A stretch of DNA of 32,755 bases from Microbacteriaceae bacterium PS02343 (GCA_029959365.1 JASCOA010000028.1:1-32755); one strand, 5' to 3'; counted from the stretch's first letter, positions 9,739-17,038 are shown. The notes: generated by a model from the sequence alone, not told the origin. Translations and numbers: made by a program.

Positions 9739-10635
9739 ATGACGAACACCACCGTGATCCGGGCCACCGGCCTCCGCGTCTCCTACGGCTCCTTCGAAGC
9801 CGTCAAGGGCGTCGACCTCACCGTGCGTCGCGGCGAGATCTACGCCCTCCTCGGCACCAACGGCGCCGGCAAGACCACCACGCTCGAGACCCTCGAGGGG
9901 CACCGCGCGCCGACCGCCGGCACCGTCGAGGTGCTCGGCGGCGACCCCGCCGACCGCAAGCGCATCCGCCCGCGGATGGGCGTGATGCTGCAGGAGACCG
10001 GCTTCGCCGGCGAGCTGACCACCATCGAGATGATCGAGCTGGTCGGCAAGCTCTCGGGACGCAGCGACGACCCTCAGCGGCTGCTCGAGGCGGTCGGGCT
10101 CGCCGACAAGGCGCGCACCCGGCTCGACCAGCTCTCGGGCGGCCAGAAGCGCCGCGTCGACTTCGTCATGGCCATCTACGGCTCACCCGAGCTCGTCTTC
10201 CTCGACGAGCCCACCACGGGCCTCGACCCGAGCGCCCGCGAGGCGCTCTGGGGGGTGGTGCAGGACGTGCGCCGAGCCGGCAGCACGATCGTGCTGACCA
10301 CGCACTACCTCGAGGAGGCGGAGCGGCACGCCGACCGCATCGGGCTCATGCACGACGGCGTGCTGCAGCGGGAGGGTTCGCTCGCCGAGCTCGTGGGGGC
10401 GCACCCGTCCCGCATCCGCTTCGCACCCTTCGAGGGTGTCGAGGCGCTGCCCCTGGCCCACCGCGCGGACGACGAGCTCGTGACCATCGAGACCGCCGAG
10501 CTGCAGGACGACCTCGCCGCGCTGCTCGGCTGGGCCGCGGCCCGCGGAGTCCGTCTCGACCGGCTCAGCGCCACCAGCTCGAGCCTGGAGGACGTCTTCC
10601 GCACCCTCGGCGCCGCGCAGCCCGCGCGCGCGTGA
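9739..10635 (+). CDS. ABC-2 type exporter ATPase
   Basis: A 298-aa ATP-binding subunit of the daunorubicin-resistance/bacteriocin-export type. Walker A GTNGAGKTTT is near residue 40, the signature LSGGQKRR near 136, Walker B LVFLDEPTTGLDP near 155 and the switch His in LTTHYLEEAE near 190. The C-terminal 80 residues, ending in SSLEDVFRTL, are the usual extension of this subfamily. It starts at ATG 9739, chosen because the conserved part begins at residue 6. A weak -10-like TTGGAT lies 6 nt upstream. It is followed by its permease after 26 nt. Control by the divergent two-component system is inferred. Confidence 0.93.
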   Translation: MTNTTVIRATGLRVSYGSFEAVKGVDLTVRRGEIYALLGTNGAGKTTTLETLEGHRAPTAGTVEVLGGDPADRKRIRPRMGVMLQETGFAGELTTIEMIELVGKLSGRSDDPQRLLEAVGLADKARTRLDQLSGGQKRRVDFVMAIYGSPELVFLDEPTTGLDPSAREALWGVVQDVRRAGSTIVLTTHYLEEAERHADRIGLMHDGVLQREGSLAELVGAHPSRIRFAPFEGVEALPLAHRADDELVTIETAELQDDLAALLGWAAARGVRLDRLSATSSSLEDVFRTLGAAQPARA

Positions 10636-10661
10636 CTCGACCGATCGATCAGGAGAACACC

Positions 10662-11387
10662 ATGCTCGCCATCGCCGCCGCCGAGTCCAAGATGCTCGTG
10701 CGCAACAAGCTCGTCGCCTTCAGCGCCCTGCTCATGCCGTTCCTGTTCGGCTTCCTCATGATCAACATGAGCGAGAACCTCGGCGGCTTCGCCTTCGCCG
10801 CCTCGTCGCTCGTGATCAGCGTCGTCGCCACCGCGGTCTACCTGACCGCGACCACGACGCTGGCCTCGCGCCGGCAGAACCTGTTCCTCAAACGGATGCG
10901 CTCCACCGCCGAGAGCGACCTCGGCATCATCGGCGGACTGCTGCTGCCGACCGTCGTGCTCGCCGGCATCCAGCTCGCCGTGATCCTCGTCGGCATGGTC
11001 GTGCTCGGCGGGGAGACCGTCGCGAACCCCGCCGTCGTGATCGTCGCGATCCTGCTCGCCATCGTCATGTTCGTCGGGCTCGCGCTCGCCACCGCCGGCG
11101 TGACCAACTCGCCGGAGCACGCGCAGGTCACCACCCTGCCGGTCTTCTTCATCGCGATCGCCGTCTCCGTCTGGGCCGGCATCGGCTCGACCTTCGAGGA
11201 GCCGGGATCGGTCTTCGGGCTCGTGCGGGCGTTCCTGCCCGGCGGGGGCGTCGCCGAGCTCATCGGCCTCGGCTGGAGCGGCGCGCCGATCGCGGAGCTG
11301 CTGCCCCCGCTCGGCGGTGCGGTGCTCTGGGCCGTCATCGGCCTCGTCGCAGCGCGGCGCATGTTCCGCTGGGAGCCCCGGGTCTGA
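10662..11387 (+). CDS. ABC-2 type exporter permease
   Basis: A 241-aa membrane protein with six hydrophobic segments, the standard size and topology of ABC-2 permeases that work as homodimers with the preceding ATPase. The N-terminal amphipathic stretch AAAESKMLVRNKLVAF is followed by helix 1, and NLFLKRMRSTAES after helix 2 is the loop expected to contact the ATPase. AGGAG lies 6 nt before the ATG at 10662. The substrate is unknown; lipids, peptides or antibiotics are typical of systems paired with DesK/LiaS-like kinases. Confidence 0.88.
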   Translation: MLAIAAAESKMLVRNKLVAFSALLMPFLFGFLMINMSENLGGFAFAASSLVISVVATAVYLTATTTLASRRQNLFLKRMRSTAESDLGIIGGLLLPTVVLAGIQLAVILVGMVVLGGETVANPAVVIVAILLAIVMFVGLALATAGVTNSPEHAQVTTLPVFFIAIAVSVWAGIGSTFEEPGSVFGLVRAFLPGGGVAELIGLGWSGAPIAELLPPLGGAVLWAVIGLVAARRMFRWEPRV

Positions 11388-11395
11388 ATCCTCTG

Positions 11396-11468
11396 GTGCG
11401 CCGGCGCTCCTGCGGCGCACGGGCGGCGGGAGCGATCGAGCGCGGTCGCTCGCTCCGGCCGGCTCGCC
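11396..11468. repeat. Intergenic double-hairpin module, copy 2
   Basis: GTGCGCC/GGCGCAC forms a stem (11396-11420), then CGAGCG-CGGT-CGCTCG, then CCGGCTCGCC. It shares CCTGCGGCGC, CGAGCGxGGTCGCTCGC and CGGCT with the module at 7769-7822, with about 15 extra bases between the two hairpins. Confidence 0.45.
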
Positions 11469-11475
11469 AGGCACC

Positions 11476-11497
11476 GGGCCCCGTTGCGGCGGGGCCC
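11476..11497 (+). terminator. Terminator of the ABC-2 exporter operon
   Basis: GGGCCCC, an 8-nt loop, then GGGGCCC followed by TTCG. It lies between the permease stop (11387) and the mntA promoter (11518). Confidence 0.65.
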
Positions 11498-11517
11498 TTC
11501 GCCGTGCCGCCGTGGTC

Positions 11518-11523
11518 TAAGGT
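11518..11523 (+). promoter_or_regulatory. -10 box of the manganese operon (leaderless)
   Basis: TAAGGT, 6 nt (TTCGGT), then the ATG at 11530. The last base of the box is the first base of the TTTCGG arm of the dyad described next. Confidence 0.6.
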
Positions 11524-11540
11524 TTCGGTATGCCGAAATC
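11521..11540. promoter_or_regulatory. Dyad over the mntA start codon, likely MntR operator
   Basis: TTTCGG-TATG-CCGAAA is a perfect 6-bp-arm inverted repeat (11523-11538), with GG and TC flanks that extend the symmetry to 20 bp allowing one G-T mismatch. The ATG lies in its centre. Since the message appears leaderless, this is also the transcription start, an ideal site for a repressor. The fourth gene of the operon encodes an MntR-like repressor; the pairing is inferred. Confidence 0.6.
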
Positions 11541-12456
11541 CCGATCCTCGGGCGGCCTCGCGGCGGCGCTCGCCGCGGGTCTGCTGCTCAGCGGATGCGC
11601 GAATCCCTTCGCCGACGACGCCCCGTCGACCGCATCCTCCGCCTCCGATCGGCCCATCGTGCTGACCACCTTCACCGTGCTCGCCGACCTCGTCGCCGAG
11701 ATCGGCGGCGACGCCGTCGAGGTGCGCTCGATCACCCGTGTCGGCGCGGAGATCCACGGCTACGAGCCCACCCCGTCCGACCTCGTCGCGGCGCAGGACG
11801 CCGACCTGATCCTGGACAACGGCCTCGGTCTCGAGGGCTGGTTCGCGCAGTTCACCGCGGGCATCGACGCGCCGCGCGCGACGCTCAGCGTCGGCGTCGA
11901 GGAGATCCCGATCGGCACGGGGGAGTACGCGGGCCGGGTGAACCCGCACGCCTGGATGTCGCCGATGCAGGCGGCGGTCTACGTCGACAACGCGGTGGCC
12001 GCGCTCTCGGCGCTGGCGCCCGCATCCGCTCGCTCGTTCGAGCAGAACGGCGCGGACTACAAGGTCTCGCTCGCCGCGCTCGAGACGCGCATCGCCGACG
12101 CGGTGGCGACCATCCCCGAGGAGCAGCGGATGCTCGTCACCTGCGAGGGCGCCTTCAGCTACCTCGCGCGCGACGCCGGCCTCGAGGAGGCATCGCTCTG
12201 GGCCGTGAACCAGGAGCGCCAGGGCACGCCGCAGCAGACCGCGGCGGTCGTCGACGTCGTGCGCGAGCGCGGCGTGCGGGCGGTGTTCTGCGAGTCGACC
12301 ATCAGCGACGCCGCGCAGCGCCAGGTGGCGCTCGAGACCGGCGCGACGCTCGCCGGCCCGCTCTACGTCGACTCGCTGACGATCGGCGCGCCCGTGCCCA
12401 CCCTGCTCGACCTGCTCGAGCACGACATCGACACGATCGTGGAGGCCCTCTCATGA
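11530..12456 (+). CDS. mntA: Manganese-type ABC substrate-binding lipoprotein
   Basis: A 308-aa cluster A-I (TroA/PsaA/ZnuA) metal-binding lipoprotein. The signal peptide ends in the lipobox LSGC with lipidated Cys23. Metal ligands expected in the family are visible: His76 (AEIHGYEP), His140 (VNPHAWMS), Glu206 (TCEGAFSYL) and Asp281 (YVDSLT). The third ligand being Glu rather than His is the pattern of Mn/Fe binders, and the protein lacks the His-rich loop of ZnuA, so manganese is favoured over zinc. It starts at ATG 11530 without a leader. ATPase and permease genes follow with 4-nt overlaps and an MntR-like gene closes the operon, which supports the same metal. Confidence 0.9.
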   Translation: MPKSRSSGGLAAALAAGLLLSGCANPFADDAPSTASSASDRPIVLTTFTVLADLVAEIGGDAVEVRSITRVGAEIHGYEPTPSDLVAAQDADLILDNGLGLEGWFAQFTAGIDAPRATLSVGVEEIPIGTGEYAGRVNPHAWMSPMQAAVYVDNAVAALSALAPASARSFEQNGADYKVSLAALETRIADAVATIPEEQRMLVTCEGAFSYLARDAGLEEASLWAVNQERQGTPQQTAAVVDVVRERGVRAVFCESTISDAAQRQVALETGATLAGPLYVDSLTIGAPVPTLLDLLEHDIDTIVEALS

Positions 12457-13292
12457 GCGCCGTGCAGATCACCGAGCTCACCGTGCACTACGGCGAGGTG
12501 CTCGCGCTGACGGGCGTCGACCTCCGGCTCGAGGAGGGGCGGGTGATCGGACTGCTCGGCACCAACGGCGCCGGCAAGTCCACGCTCTTCAACGCCGTCA
12601 TGGGGCTCGTCGCGCCGACCCGCGGTCGGGTCGAGGTGCTCGGCGGCAGCTCGCTCGCCGCCCGCCAGCGCGGGCTCGTCGCCTTCGTACCGCAGAGCGA
12701 GCGGATCGACACCGACTTCCCCGTCTCGGTGCGCGACGTCGTCGCCATGGGCCGCTACGGACGGCTCGGCGTCACCCGGCGGCTGCGCGCCGCCGACCGC
12801 GCCGCCGTCGACGCCGCGATCGCCCGCGTCGGGCTCACCGAGCTGGCCGACCGGCAGATCGGCGACCTCTCGGGCGGGCAGCGCAAGCGCGCCTTCGTCG
12901 CCCGCGGCATCGCCCAGGACGCCCGGCTGCTGCTGCTCGACGAGCCGTTCGCCGGCGTCGATGTCACCTCGCAGGCGCTCATCACCCGGCTGCTGCACGA
13001 GCTGCGCGACGAGGGGCGCACCGTGCTCATCTCCACCCACGACCTCGCCGGGGTGCCCGCGCTCTGCGACGAGGTCGTGCTGCTGCACCATCGGGTCGTG
13101 TTCCAGGGCGACCCGGCCGAGGCGCTCGCGCCGGAGCGGCTGGCGCTGGCGTTCGTCGGCCCGGACGTGGCGGATGCCGCGCATGCGCCGGATCCGCGGC
13201 CTGCTCAGCTCCGGGGCGACGGTCCCGCGCCGTCGGAAGCGCGCGACGCCGGCCCCGCCCATCCGCTCGACCGGACGGAGGAGCCCGCATGA
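12453..13292 (+). CDS. mntB: Manganese-type ABC importer ATPase
   Basis: A 279-aa ATP-binding subunit of the metal ABC importer. Walker A GTNGAGKST is near residue 38, the Q-loop near 83 (FVPQSE), signature LSGGQRKRAF near 141, Walker B LLLLDEPFAGVD near 161 and the switch His in ISTHDL near 194. SVRDVVAMGRYGRLG is typical of the ZnuC/MntB group. The last 45 residues are Pro/Ala-rich and variable. The ATG at 12453 overlaps the mntA stop (ATGA), with GGAGG 7 nt upstream. It is coupled to the permease by another ATGA overlap. Confidence 0.92.
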   Translation: MSAVQITELTVHYGEVLALTGVDLRLEEGRVIGLLGTNGAGKSTLFNAVMGLVAPTRGRVEVLGGSSLAARQRGLVAFVPQSERIDTDFPVSVRDVVAMGRYGRLGVTRRLRAADRAAVDAAIARVGLTELADRQIGDLSGGQRKRAFVARGIAQDARLLLLDEPFAGVDVTSQALITRLLHELRDEGRTVLISTHDLAGVPALCDEVVLLHHRVVFQGDPAEALAPERLALAFVGPDVADAAHAPDPRPAQLRGDGPAPSEARDAGPAHPLDRTEEPA

Positions 13293-14197
13293 TCGACCTG
13301 ATCCTCGAGCCGCTGCAGTACTCCTTCATGACCAGGGCGCTGCTGGTCAGCCTCGTCGCGGCCGTCACCTGCGCGCTGCTCAGCGTGTGGCTCGTGCAGA
13401 TCGGCTGGTCGCTCATGGGCGACGCCGTCTCGCACGCCGTGCTGCCCGGCGTGGTCATCGCCTACCTGATCGGCTGGCCCTTCGCGATCGGCGCCTTCGT
13501 CTTCGGCGTCGGCGCGGTGGCGCTGATCGGCGGCATCCAGTCGACGACGAGGATCAAAGCTGACGCGGCCATCGGCGTGGTCTTCACCGCACTCTTCGCG
13601 CTCGGCGTCGTGCTCATCAGCCGCACGCCCTCGAGCGTGGACCTGAGCCACATCCTGTTCGGCAACGTGCTCGGCACGAGCGCCGCCGACCTCGTGCAGG
13701 TGCTCGTCATCGGCTCGCTGACGGTGGCGGTGCTGCTCGTCAAACGGCGCGACCTGACCCTCTTCGCCTTCGACCCGGCGCACGCCCACGCGCTCGGCCT
13801 CAGCGTGCGCGGGCTGCGGGCGCTGCTGCTCGGGATGCTCGCGCTCACGGTCGTCACCGCGCTGCAGGCCGTCGGTATCATCCTCGTCGTGGCGATGCTC
13901 ATCACCCCCGGCGCGACCGTCGTGCTGCTCAGCCGGCGCTTCGACCGCATGCTGCTGCTCGCCGTGCTGATCACCGCGGCCAGCGCGGTCGCCGGGGTCT
14001 ACGCCAGCTACCACCTCGACATCGCGACCGGCGGGTCGATCGTGCTCGCGCAGGCCGTGGCCTTCCTGCTGGCGTTCCTGTTCGGGCCGCGGGGCGGGAT
14101 GCTCGCGCGGCTGCGCGGGCGACGGCGGGCGCGGGCGTCGACGACGGGCGCATCCGCCGGCGCCGCGTCCGCTCGGACGGACGGGGTCGTCCCGTGA
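13289..14197 (+). CDS. mntC: Manganese-type ABC importer permease (ABC-3 family)
   Basis: A 302-aa membrane protein of the ABC-3 (ZnuB/MntC/TroC) family with eight or nine hydrophobic segments. WSLMGDAVSHAVLPGVV is the family signature in the second helix-loop region, and FGNVLGTSAAD and GIILVVAMLITPGATV are further conserved blocks. The arginine/alanine-rich tail after residue 270 is cytoplasmic and variable. GGAGGAG lies 6 nt before the ATG at 13289, which overlaps the ATPase stop. It is followed, again with a 4-nt overlap, by the regulator gene. Confidence 0.92.
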   Translation: MIDLILEPLQYSFMTRALLVSLVAAVTCALLSVWLVQIGWSLMGDAVSHAVLPGVVIAYLIGWPFAIGAFVFGVGAVALIGGIQSTTRIKADAAIGVVFTALFALGVVLISRTPSSVDLSHILFGNVLGTSAADLVQVLVIGSLTVAVLLVKRRDLTLFAFDPAHAHALGLSVRGLRALLLGMLALTVVTALQAVGIILVVAMLITPGATVVLLSRRFDRMLLLAVLITAASAVAGVYASYHLDIATGGSIVLAQAVAFLLAFLFGPRGGMLARLRGRRRARASTTGASAGAASARTDGVVP

Positions 14198-14864
14198 AGG
14201 CGGTCGGCGGCGCGCACACCTCGGTGGCCGAGGACTACGTCAAGGTCGTCTACGGGCACACCGAGTGGCAGCCGACCCCCATCACGACCTCGGGGCTCGC
14301 GCTGCGGCTGGGCCTCGCCGCGTCGAGCGTGACGGAGATGGTCAAGAAGCTCGCCGCGGCCGGCCTGCTGACCCACGTGCCCTACGGCGCCGTCGAGCTG
14401 ACCGACCGCGGCCGCGAGCTGGCGCTGCGCATGGTGCGCCGGCACCGCCTCATCGAGACCTGGCTGGTCGAGCAGCACGGCTACGGCTGGGACGAGGTGC
14501 ACGACGAGGCCGAGGTGCTCGAGCACACCATCAGCGACCGGCTGCTCGACTCGATCGACGAGCAGCTCGGCCGGCCGGCGCGCGACCCGCACGGCGACCC
14601 GATCCCGGATGCCGCGGGCGTGCTGCGCCGCCCCGACGCGGTGCTGCTCGGCGAGGCGCCCGACGGCCACCGCGGCGCGGTGGTGCGCATCAGCGACCGC
14701 GACCCGGACCTGCTGCGCTACCTCGCGGCGGAGGGCATCGGGCTGGACACCCCGTCGCCGTGCTCGGACGGCGCCCCTTCGGCGGCGCGCTGGCGGTGCG
14801 GGCGGCGGATGCGGAGCTCGACCTCGGCGAGGAGGTCGCGGCGAGCGTCTGGATCGCGCGCTGA
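14194..14864 (+). CDS. mntR: MntR-like DtxR-family regulator with an apparent 1-nt frameshift
   Basis: A metal-dependent repressor, full length 223 aa if the frame is corrected. It has a winged helix (about 8-75), a dimerisation/metal domain (75-130) and a C-terminal SH3-like domain. Ligands match B. subtilis MntR rather than iron-type DtxR: Asp14, His84, Glu107, Glu110 and His111 (EVLEH), with Glu107 where DtxR has Cys102. The frame breaks after codon 187 at 14750-14754 (ACCCCG). The frame starting at 14754 continues the domain naturally (VAVLGRRPFGGALAV... LGEEVAASVWIAR) to TGA 14864, whereas the original frame becomes Arg-rich and runs into the CDF gene. One missing C explains it. It may be a sequencing error, a young pseudogene or slippage. 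GTG 14194 overlaps the permease stop. Confidence 0.85.
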
Positions 14865-14914
14865 CGCGCATCCGCTCGCCCTTCGCAGAGCTCGGAAATC
14901 GCTGATCAGAGCGA

Positions 14915-14929
14915 GGATCGTTCTCATTC
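14915..14929. promoter_or_regulatory. Possible Zur-like half-site upstream of the CDF gene
   Basis: Read on the minus strand the site contains TGAGAACGAT, 8 of 10 bases of the left half of the Streptomyces Zur consensus TGAAAATGATTTTCA. The right half is poor. It sits 46 bp upstream of the CDF -10 box. Weak evidence. Confidence 0.2.
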
Positions 14930-14960
14930 CCGAGAGGCCCCGCGGCTCGCGGAAGCGGGC

Positions 14961-14966
14961 TACGGT
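14961..14966 (+). promoter_or_regulatory. -10 box of the CDF gene
   Basis: TACGGT ends 7 nt before the ATG at 14974. This shows the CDF gene has its own leaderless promoter, independent of the mntR reading frame that runs into it. Confidence 0.5.
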
Positions 14967-14973
14967 GGTCGTC

Positions 14974-15891
14974 ATGGGCCACTCGCACGACCACTCGCAC
15001 GCGCACGGGTCGAACCGTCGTCGGCTGCTCGTGGCGATCGCGATCATCGGCGCGTTCCTGCTCGTCGAGGTGGTCGGCGCCCTGCTCAGCGGCTCGCTCG
15101 CGCTGCTCGCCGACGCGGGCCACATGCTCAGCGATCTCATCGGCCTCTGCGTCGCCCTCGTCGCGCTCTCGGTCGCCGCGCGCCCCGCCACCGACCGCCA
15201 GACCTTCGGCTACCGCCGCGCGGAGGTGTTCGGCGCGCTGATCAACGGCGTGATCCTCGCCGTCGTCGCGGTGAGCGTGGCCATCGAGGGCGTGCGCCGG
15301 CTGCTCGAGCCCGCCGAGGCCGAGATCCAGGGGCCGCTCATGCTCGCGGTCGCGGCCGCCGGCCTGGTCGCGAACGTCGCCGCGCTGCTCGTGCTGCGCG
15401 GCGGGCGGGGCGAGTCGATCAACATGCGCGGCGCCTACCTCGAGGTGCTCGGCGACCTGATCGGCTCGGTCGCCGCGATCGCCGCCGGCGTCGTGATCCT
15501 GACGACCGGATGGGCGCCCGCCGACGCCATCGCCTCGTTGGCCATCGCGGCCCTCATCCTGCCCCGCGCGTTCGCCCTGCTGCGCGAGGTCGTGCACGTG
15601 CTCAGCGAGAGCGCGCCGCGCGAGACGAGCGTCGCCGAGATCCGCGAGCACGTGCTGCGCGCCGACGGCGTCGTCGCCGTGCACGACGTGCACGTCTGGG
15701 CGATCACCTCCGGGCACCCGGTGTTCACGGCGCACGTCGTCGTCGAGGACTCGGTGTTCGAGTCCGGCGGCACCGACGCGCTGCTCGATCGCCTCGGCGG
15801 CTGCCTCGCCGAGCACTTCGATGTGGAGCACTCCACCTTCCAGCTCGAGCCGGCCTCGCACGCCCACCACGAGGACGTCGCGCACCGCTGA
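14974..15891 (+). CDS. Cation diffusion facilitator (heavy-metal efflux)
   Basis: A 305-aa proton-coupled metal exporter of the inner membrane. The His-rich N-terminus (GHSHDHSHAHG) is followed by six transmembrane helices (about 15-195) and a cytoplasmic ferredoxin-like domain (about 205-290, VHDVHVWAITSG). Helix 2 carries the classic His50-x3-Asp54 pair. In helix 5 the usual His-x3-Asp is Glu157-x3-Asp161 (EVLGD), so metal choice is uncertain (Zn, Co, Mn or other). The start is ATG 14974, with the His-rich tail directly after it and a -10 box upstream. An open frame connects it to the frameshifted mntR, but the linking residues look like out-of-frame sequence. It lies next to the manganese operon, so a balancing efflux role is plausible. 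Confidence 0.92.
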   Translation: MGHSHDHSHAHGSNRRRLLVAIAIIGAFLLVEVVGALLSGSLALLADAGHMLSDLIGLCVALVALSVAARPATDRQTFGYRRAEVFGALINGVILAVVAVSVAIEGVRRLLEPAEAEIQGPLMLAVAAAGLVANVAALLVLRGGRGESINMRGAYLEVLGDLIGSVAAIAAGVVILTTGWAPADAIASLAIAALILPRAFALLREVVHVLSESAPRETSVAEIREHVLRADGVVAVHDVHVWAITSGHPVFTAHVVVEDSVFESGGTDALLDRLGGCLAEHFDVEHSTFQLEPASHAHHEDVAHR

Positions 15892-15930
15892 GCGCCGCGG
15901 GCCGTTGCGCGCAGGCTCGCGATGCGGCGC
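15892..15930 (+). terminator. Possible terminator of the CDF gene
   Basis: GCGCCGC directly after the stop codon can pair with GCGGCGC at 15924-15930 across a 25-nt loop that contains further GC-rich self-complementary sequence. No T-run. Confidence 0.3.
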
Positions 15931-15987
15931 CAGGGTCGTTCTCGGCGGATACGCCGCGCCATATGGCTACCGGCGGGGGAGCGGCGG

Positions 15988-16037
15988 AACGACAGATGCA
16001 TGGCGGTACGACCGTGCAACTGTCGTTGTGCCATGCA
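15988..16037. repeat. Interleaved inverted repeats in the CDF-DedA intergenic region
   Basis: Four 8-mers occur in the order A-B-A'-B': AACGACAG (15988), TGCATGGC (15997), CTGTCGTT (16020), GCCATGCA (16030). A pairs perfectly with A' and B with B', but the two stems cross, so they form either alternative hairpins or a pseudoknot. The 197-bp region (15892-16088) has no convincing gene, and this part is less GC-rich than its surroundings. Function unknown. Confidence 0.5.
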
Positions 16038-16052
16038 CTCGTGATGGGAGGG

Positions 16053-16083
16053 GGCGGTGCTGCCGCGGCAGGCGCCGACCGCC
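16053..16083 (-). terminator. Terminator of the DedA gene
   Basis: GGCGGT and ACCGCC enclose a second self-complementary element CTGC-CGCG-GCAG, 6 nt beyond the DedA stop codon. Confidence 0.5.
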
Positions 16084-16088
16084 GCCGG

Positions 16089-16817
16089 TCAGTCGCGGGG
16101 GCGCGGCTCCTGCTCGTCGAGCTCGCCGGTGTCGAGCGACGTGAGCACCGGGCCGGTGCCGGTGGACTCGGCCTCCTCGGCGCGGCGCTCCCGGCGCTCC
16201 TTGAGGAAGTGCACGACCATGCTGCCGACGACGATCACGACGAGGCCGATGAAGACGTACTCGATGTAGTGCGTCACGAGGTCGGCGACGCCCGGGATGT
16301 GCGCAACGCCCCAGCCGATCATGATGAGGCCGACGCCCCAGGCGAGCGCCCCGATCACGTTGTAGAAGAGGAACTTGCGGTACGGCATGCGGCCGACGCC
16401 GGCGGCGACCGGCGCGATGGTGCGGGCGACCGGCACGAAGCGCGCGATCGTCACCGCGAGGCCGCCGTAGCGGGTGAAGAAGGCGTTGGTGCGGTCGACG
16501 CTCTTGCGCGAGAAGAAGCCGCTCGACTTGCGCTCGAAGACGGCCGGACCGCCCTTGACCCCGATGAGGTAGCCCAGCTGATCGCCGAGCACGGCGGCGA
16601 GGAACACGGCCAGGCAGACCACCCAGACCGGCTGGGGGATCGTGCCCTGGAAGGTGAGCACGCCGGTGACCAGCAGCAGGGTGTCGCCGGGCAGCAGGAA
16701 GCCGATCAGCAGGCCGGTCTCCACGAAGACGATGGCGCAGACGACGAGCAGGCCCCAGGCGCCGGCGCCCTGGATGATGCCTTCGACGTCGAACAGTCCA
16801 GCGGCGAGGGTCTCCAC
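16089..16817 (-). CDS. DedA family membrane protein (VTT/SNARE-associated domain)
   Basis: A 242-aa polytopic membrane protein of the DedA family, linked in other bacteria to lipid-carrier (undecaprenyl phosphate) or phospholipid translocation and envelope homeostasis. Family marks are ETGLLIGFLLPGDTLLL (about 33-49), the amphipathic re-entrant region GDQLGYLIG (about 78-86), FFSRYGG-like FFTRYGGLAV, and RFVPVARTIAPVAAGVGRM with its conserved arginines. Four or five hydrophobic segments; the charged C-terminus (208-242) is cytoplasmic. The start is GTG 16817 with AGGAGA 7 nt upstream. It lies in the same direction as the tRNA-Leu gene upstream; a shared transcript is possible but not shown. 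Confidence 0.92.
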   Translation of the reverse strand: METLAAGLFDVEGIIQGAGAWGLLVVCAIVFVETGLLIGFLLPGDTLLLVTGVLTFQGTIPQPVWVVCLAVFLAAVLGDQLGYLIGVKGGPAVFERKSSGFFSRKSVDRTNAFFTRYGGLAVTIARFVPVARTIAPVAAGVGRMPYRKFLFYNVIGALAWGVGLIMIGWGVAHIPGVADLVTHYIEYVFIGLVVIVVGSMVVHFLKERRERRAEEAESTGTGPVLTSLDTGELDEQEPRPRD

Positions 16818-16911
16818 GGGTCGGTCTCCTGAGGGTGGGCCACGGTTCCGCGGCAGGTAATCGGCTGCTCGGCTGCGACTGCGGCGAGCGGATGCGGGAT
16901 CGGTCGATCGG

Positions 16912-16993
16912 TGCGGAAGGAGGGACTTGAACCCTCACGCCCTGGAGCACAGGAACCTAAATCCTGCGTGTCTGCCAATTCCACCACTCCCGC
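16912..16993 (-). tRNA. tRNA-Leu (anticodon UAG)
   Basis: Minus strand, 82 nt, class II. The acceptor GCGGGAG pairs with CTTCCGC (one G-U). The D-arm has TGGTGGAATTGGCAGACAC. The anticodon stem CAGGA/TCCTG encloses TT-TAG-GT, so the anticodon is UAG, reading CUA and possibly other CUN codons. A long variable arm precedes GAGGG-TTCAAGT-CCCTC. The discriminator is A, as expected for Leu, and CCA is not encoded. CUA codons are nearly absent in the window. Confidence 0.95.
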
Positions 16994-17003
16994 GGGTGGC
17001 TCC

Positions 17004-17009
17004 AGTGTA
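17004..17009 (-). promoter_or_regulatory. -10 box of tRNA-Leu
   Basis: TACACT on the minus strand, with the mature tRNA 5' end 10 nt downstream. No clear -35 box. Confidence 0.4.
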
Positions 17010-17038
17010 TGCGCGGGTCAGGGGCCGCCCCGTCGGCC

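Noticed and set aside
15435-16034. Minus-strand 199-codon frame across the CDF gene and the intergenic repeats
   Set aside because: It is antisense to the CDF gene over most of its length, Arg/Ser-rich, and its intergenic part has unselected codon choice.
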